Positions 5,131-7,385 of a stretch of 7,385 bases of DNA are shown here, in pieces. The position numbers and the translations under genes are program-made. Where the stretch lies: the NCBI GenBank assembly GCA_964638165.1, contig CAZWYJ010000060.1:1-7385 (forward strand), given 5' to 3'. Below the pieces are notes generated by a model, which made no database searches, was not told the DNA's origin, and saw only the letters and a program-made list of their open reading frames with translations. This stretch comes from 2-12-FULL-60-25 sp964638165 (GTDB lineage: Bacteria; Patescibacteriota; Patescibacteriia; 2-12-FULL-60-25). The first letter of the stretch is position 1. Each line of letters opens with the position of its first letter.

Positions 5131-6956
5131 TTCCATCTCCACGTCGTCTTCGTGTACCAGTGATGGATATCGCTGAAACGGTCGGACGGGGAGCCGATGC
5201 GAATACGGTCGGACATGCCTTTGACGGAAGCGCTCCGAAGGTAACCGTAGGATGGACGCGTCAGAAAAACAGCCGGTGTACGATTCGTAATAGCCTTGGT
5301 CGTGAGCGCTCGAGCTTCATTGAGCGATTGCGTTGTCGTGGCGGTTCGCACGGCTTTGAGCGCATCGTCAACATCACGATCCTTGAGATTGGAGAGGTTG
5401 AGCCCGCTCCCGGACGCTTGTCCGCTCCACCAGATCGGGTAGAGATCCTGTGAGGCATTGAGGAGGACATTCCACACGATGATCTGTGAATTGCGGGTTT
5501 CTTCAAGATTGCCGACGAGATTTTCGAATGGCTGTGCGCGCACTTCAGCCTGAAGTCCGAGCATGGACCATTGTCGCGCGAGCACGTGAGCAACGCTTAC
5601 GAGATCCGGAACATCAGGAACGGTGATCGTGAGCTTGAGGTCAATGGCGGTCGAGGTTGAGGCTTTTGATCGGACTTCCGAACCATCCTTAATGGTCCAT
5701 CCGGCTTTGTCGAGAAGGGCGCGTGCTTCCGTAAGGCGTTCCTCGGGCGATGCATCGATCCCGGTATCATCGAAGGGGTAGGGTCCGGAGATCGCTTGAG
5801 CCGACCGTCCCTGCACCTCAATAATACCGGCGCGGTCAATCGCGAGCGCGAGTGCCTGTCGGATGGCGGGGTCCTTTAAGATGCTGTCGTCTGTATTGAA
5901 GAAGGCGATCGTTGATTGTGGTAATTCAAGAGACGAGGAGAGGATGCGGTCGCTTTTGGTGAGCCGCGAGATGTCTTGCCCGGGCACGAAGGCAAGCGTA
6001 TCAACGCGTCCGCCGCGTAGCGCCTCTTCCGCAGAGCCGTGATCCGCGAAGAATCGGAACTCAATGCTTTTAAGAAGGGGCGCGATGCCGACGTATCGGT
6101 CAAAGCGGTCGAGTGTGTAGGCGAGGACGCCACCGTTCGCATTTCGGCGAAGCGAGCGCATCATGAAGGGTCCGGAACCGACCGGACGGATGTTCGCATC
6201 CGCAAGTAAGGCGTTCGCTGACGGGATATCCTGCCAGATGTGCGCGGGGAGGATGCCAATGGTCAGCGCGTGCATGAAATTCATGTTCGGCTCCTTGAGT
6301 TCAATGGCGATCGTGTGCTCGTCTATTCGTAAAAAAGTAGCATCACGAAAAGACGTCGCATACGGACTGCGCCATGCCGGGTCCTTGGCGGCGCGGAGGG
6401 TAAAAATGACGTCGTCGCTCATGAGAGGCGCTCCATCGTGGAATGTCACGTCTTTTCGGAGCGTGATCGTGAGTCGGCGGAGGTCCGGAGACCACTCGTA
6501 CGCTTCCGCGAGGTCCGGCGTGATCTCCGTCCCGCTCGTGTGACGGAAGAGTCCGGAGAAGAGGAGGGCGCAGAGATCCGCATCCGGATCATTCGTCGGC
6601 GCGTAGAGCGGATTGAGGTACTTGGGTGACCCGACCACGGCTTCCACGACTTTGCCACCGGATGCCGGAACGCGAATCATGCGGTCATTCGCAACAGCCC
6701 ATGCCACGCCACCGATGGCGATGATGAGGATGCCGACCGCAAGAAAGATGAGGCGCTGTTCCCGGGTATTCAGAACGAGACCCGCGTATCGGATCTGCGT
6801 GAACCGTGGAACCTTTTTGGTTTCCGTGACCTGTAAAACGAGCGCATGGTCATGCGCATTCGACGGAGTGAACTCCGTCGAAGAGAGCTCGCTGCGCCCA
6901 TGCCAGAAGAAGATCCGTTTGAGGAGTGCGCGAATTTTGGCAACGAGGCCGTTCAT
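5127..6956 (-). CDS. Membrane-anchored ABC transporter substrate-binding protein, family 5 (oligopeptide type)
   Basis: This 609-aa protein belongs to the SBP_bac_5 family, receptors that capture peptides or similar solutes outside the membrane for ABC importers. Residues 1-68 are a basic cytoplasmic stretch; 69-89 (LIFLAVGILIIAIGGVAWAVA) is a membrane helix; no lipobox cysteine follows, so it is an uncleaved anchor and not a lipoprotein. The domain starts at VVEAVVGSPKYLNPLYAP (103-120). FHDGAPLMSDDVIFTL (172-187) matches the family signature; VGSGPFMM (259-266), EALRGGRVDTL (311-321) and NTDDSILKDPAIRQALALAI (354-373) are other family segments. The frame is open upstream to 7223, but that part overlaps secG; ATG 6956, five bases after the secG stop, is the sensible start and suggests coupled translation. 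No permease or ATPase gene is in the window. Codons 25-39 carry two palindromes. The ligand is unknown. Confidence 0.9.
   Translation of the reverse strand: MNGLVAKIRALLKRIFFWHGRSELSSTEFTPSNAHDHALVLQVTETKKVPRFTQIRYAGLVLNTREQRLIFLAVGILIIAIGGVAWAVANDRMIRVPASGGKVVEAVVGSPKYLNPLYAPTNDPDADLCALLFSGLFRHTSGTEITPDLAEAYEWSPDLRRLTITLRKDVTFHDGAPLMSDDVIFTLRAAKDPAWRSPYATSFRDATFLRIDEHTIAIELKEPNMNFMHALTIGILPAHIWQDIPSANALLADANIRPVGSGPFMMRSLRRNANGGVLAYTLDRFDRYVGIAPLLKSIEFRFFADHGSAEEALRGGRVDTLAFVPGQDISRLTKSDRILSSSLELPQSTIAFFNTDDSILKDPAIRQALALAIDRAGIIEVQGRSAQAISGPYPFDDTGIDASPEERLTEARALLDKAGWTIKDGSEVRSKASTSTAIDLKLTITVPDVPDLVSVAHVLARQWSMLGLQAEVRAQPFENLVGNLEETRNSQIIVWNVLLNASQDLYPIWWSGQASGSGLNLSNLKDRDVDDALKAVRTATTTQSLNEARALTTKAITNRTPAVFLTRPSYGYLRSASVKGMSDRIRIGSPSDRFSDIHHWYTKTTWRWK
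6859..6882. repeat. Perfect 11-bp palindrome inside the solute-binding protein gene
   Basis: TTCGACGGAGT (6859-6869) and ACTCCGTCGAA (6872-6882) pair around a two-base GA spacer. It encodes residues about 25-33 (SSTEFTPSN) in the cytoplasmic linker before the membrane helix. A second perfect palindrome, GCGCATG/CATGCGC (6842-6857, two-base spacer), lies two bases away and encodes about residues 34-39. Confidence 0.75.
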
Positions 6957-6961
6957 TGTGA

Positions 6962-7183
6962 TTAGCTGAGCACGATGGTCAGGATCGCGTTTCCGAAGAA
7001 GAGGATGGCGATCGCAATCGTGGCGTAGTGGAGGAGTTTTTCCACGCCACGCTTGGTTCGAAAGACTTCGCTTCCGCCTCCGAATGCCGCCCCAAGACCG
7101 GATCCCCGCTGTTGAAGAAGGATCGCCGTGATCAACAGAACCGAAAGAATCATCTGAATAATCGGGAAAATGAGTGCTCTCAT
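6962..7183 (-). CDS. secG: Protein translocase subunit SecG
   Basis: SecG is the small accessory subunit of the SecYEG channel, which moves unfolded proteins across or into the cytoplasmic membrane with SecA. The 73-aa product has two membrane helices at about residues 5-23 and 52-72. Between them is the conserved cytoplasmic loop: LLQQRGSGLGAAFGGGSEVF carries the family's Q-rich then glycine-rich signature, followed by RTKRGVEKLL. Length is normal for the short SecG form. The gene is first in a two-gene unit with the solute-binding protein, which starts five bases after the secG TAA (6964-6962). The ATG follows TGTGTACCT with no Shine-Dalgarno site. A TTGACG/TACCCT promoter directly upstream would start transcription only about five bases before the ATG. 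Confidence 0.95.
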   Translation of the reverse strand: MRALIFPIIQMILSVLLITAILLQQRGSGLGAAFGGGSEVFRTKRGVEKLLHYATIAIAILFFGNAILTIVLS

Positions 7184-7194
7184 AGGTACACAGG

Positions 7195-7223
7195 AGGGTA
7201 GCGCAGGGCCGGGCTTGCGTCAA
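7195..7223 (-). promoter_or_regulatory. Promoter of secG, giving a near-leaderless mRNA
   Basis: On the minus strand TTGACG (7223-7218, 5/6) and TACCCT (7200-7195, 3/6) are spaced by exactly 17 bases. Initiation about seven bases past the -10 box falls near 7188, five bases before ATG 7183. The -35 context CATTGACG is identical to that of the tRNA promoter. Confidence 0.5.
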
Positions 7224-7231
7224 TGTGGGGA

Positions 7232-7267
7232 GTGGTAGTTAGTAGCTAGTAGCTGGTAGCTAGGGGC
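7232..7267. repeat. TAGTAGCTAG-type microrepeat upstream of secG
   Basis: GGTAGTTAGTAGC, TAGTAGC, TGGTAGC and TAGGGGC units run in tandem. The composition is the same as at 4994-5025 (direct orientation) and 5091-5130 (inverted). It lies between the secG promoter and the divergent promoter at 7317. Confidence 0.7.
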
Positions 7268-7270
7268 AGG

Positions 7271-7304
7271 AAGAACCCGTCGTGTTTAACGCGAGGGGGT
7301 TCTT
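7271..7304. repeat. Hairpin between divergent promoters
   Basis: AAGAACCC (7271-7278) pairs with GGGTTCTT (7297-7304), with a weaker inner pair CGTG/CGCG. No T-run follows on either strand, so a terminator is not well supported. It sits 13 bases upstream of the -35 box at 7317. Confidence 0.45.
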
Positions 7305-7316
7305 AGTCAACCCGTC

Positions 7317-7345
7317 TTGACAAAATCTCTGTTTTCTGCTATGCT
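7317..7345 (+). promoter_or_regulatory. Strong promoter reading rightwards out of the window
   Basis: A perfect TTGACA (7317-7322) is followed after exactly 17 bases by TATGCT (7340-7345, 4/6). Initiation is expected near 7352. The transcript would start with a hairpin, CTCGAAA/TTTCGAG (7362-7379, four-base loop). No start codon with a convincing frame is visible before the edge, so the gene served is unknown; a structural RNA is one possibility. Confidence 0.7.
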
Positions 7346-7385
7346 TCTCCATCGCTATGCTCTCGAAATCCGTTTCGAGGGGGAT

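Noticed and set aside
6957..7223. Upstream 89-codon extension of the solute-binding protein frame
   Set aside because: It overlaps all of secG in another frame, and its translation is low-complexity with no family similarity. ATG 6956 directly after the secG stop is the better start.

Overview
This 7.4 kb window is ordinary bacterial chromosome with compact genes and repeat-filled gaps. Estimated GC is a little above 50%. The combination suggests a Patescibacteria (CPR)-type genome: an RNase J with a long basic N-terminal tail, a family 5 solute-binding protein held by an uncleaved membrane helix, five of six protein genes without a clear Shine-Dalgarno site, and gaps full of small palindromes. 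This assignment is inference; no rRNA or ribosomal protein marker is present to fix it.

Layout. 1-453: G-rich segment with G-quadruplex potential, a nested hairpin, a good sigma70-type promoter (161-189) and a roughly 260-nt leader with related stem-loops. 454-2460 (+): ribonuclease J. 2465-2541: a palindromic repeat, then a very strong terminator between two convergent units. 3849-2552 (-): an NADPH-dependent FMN reductase-family flavoprotein followed by a single-pass membrane protein of unknown function, probably one transcript. 4500-3994 (-): an orphan 168-aa protein starting at GTG behind an extended -10 promoter. 4501-4906: non-coding, with a G-quadruplex motif and stacked hairpins. 4992-4907 (-): tRNA-Leu(CAG) with its own promoter and an intrinsic terminator that begins inside the CCA end. 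7183-5127 (-): secG, then a membrane-anchored SBP_bac_5 protein, read from a promoter that leaves almost no leader. 7317-7345 (+): a divergent promoter reading out of the window.

Themes. RNase J is the RNA-decay enzyme. SecG is the accessory subunit of the SecYEG channel, and the adjacent solute-binding protein is probably a Sec client working outside the membrane. The gaps carry at least three classes of small repeat: GTAGGGGCG-ended palindromes, TAGTAGCTAG-type microrepeats, and a palindrome inside the solute-binding protein gene. I found no defence system, CRISPR array, insertion sequence or clear new multi-gene system. The points most worth a second look are an unusual metal-site motif in RNase J, the structured rnj leader, and repeat hairpins that reach into coding sequence or sit at a start codon.
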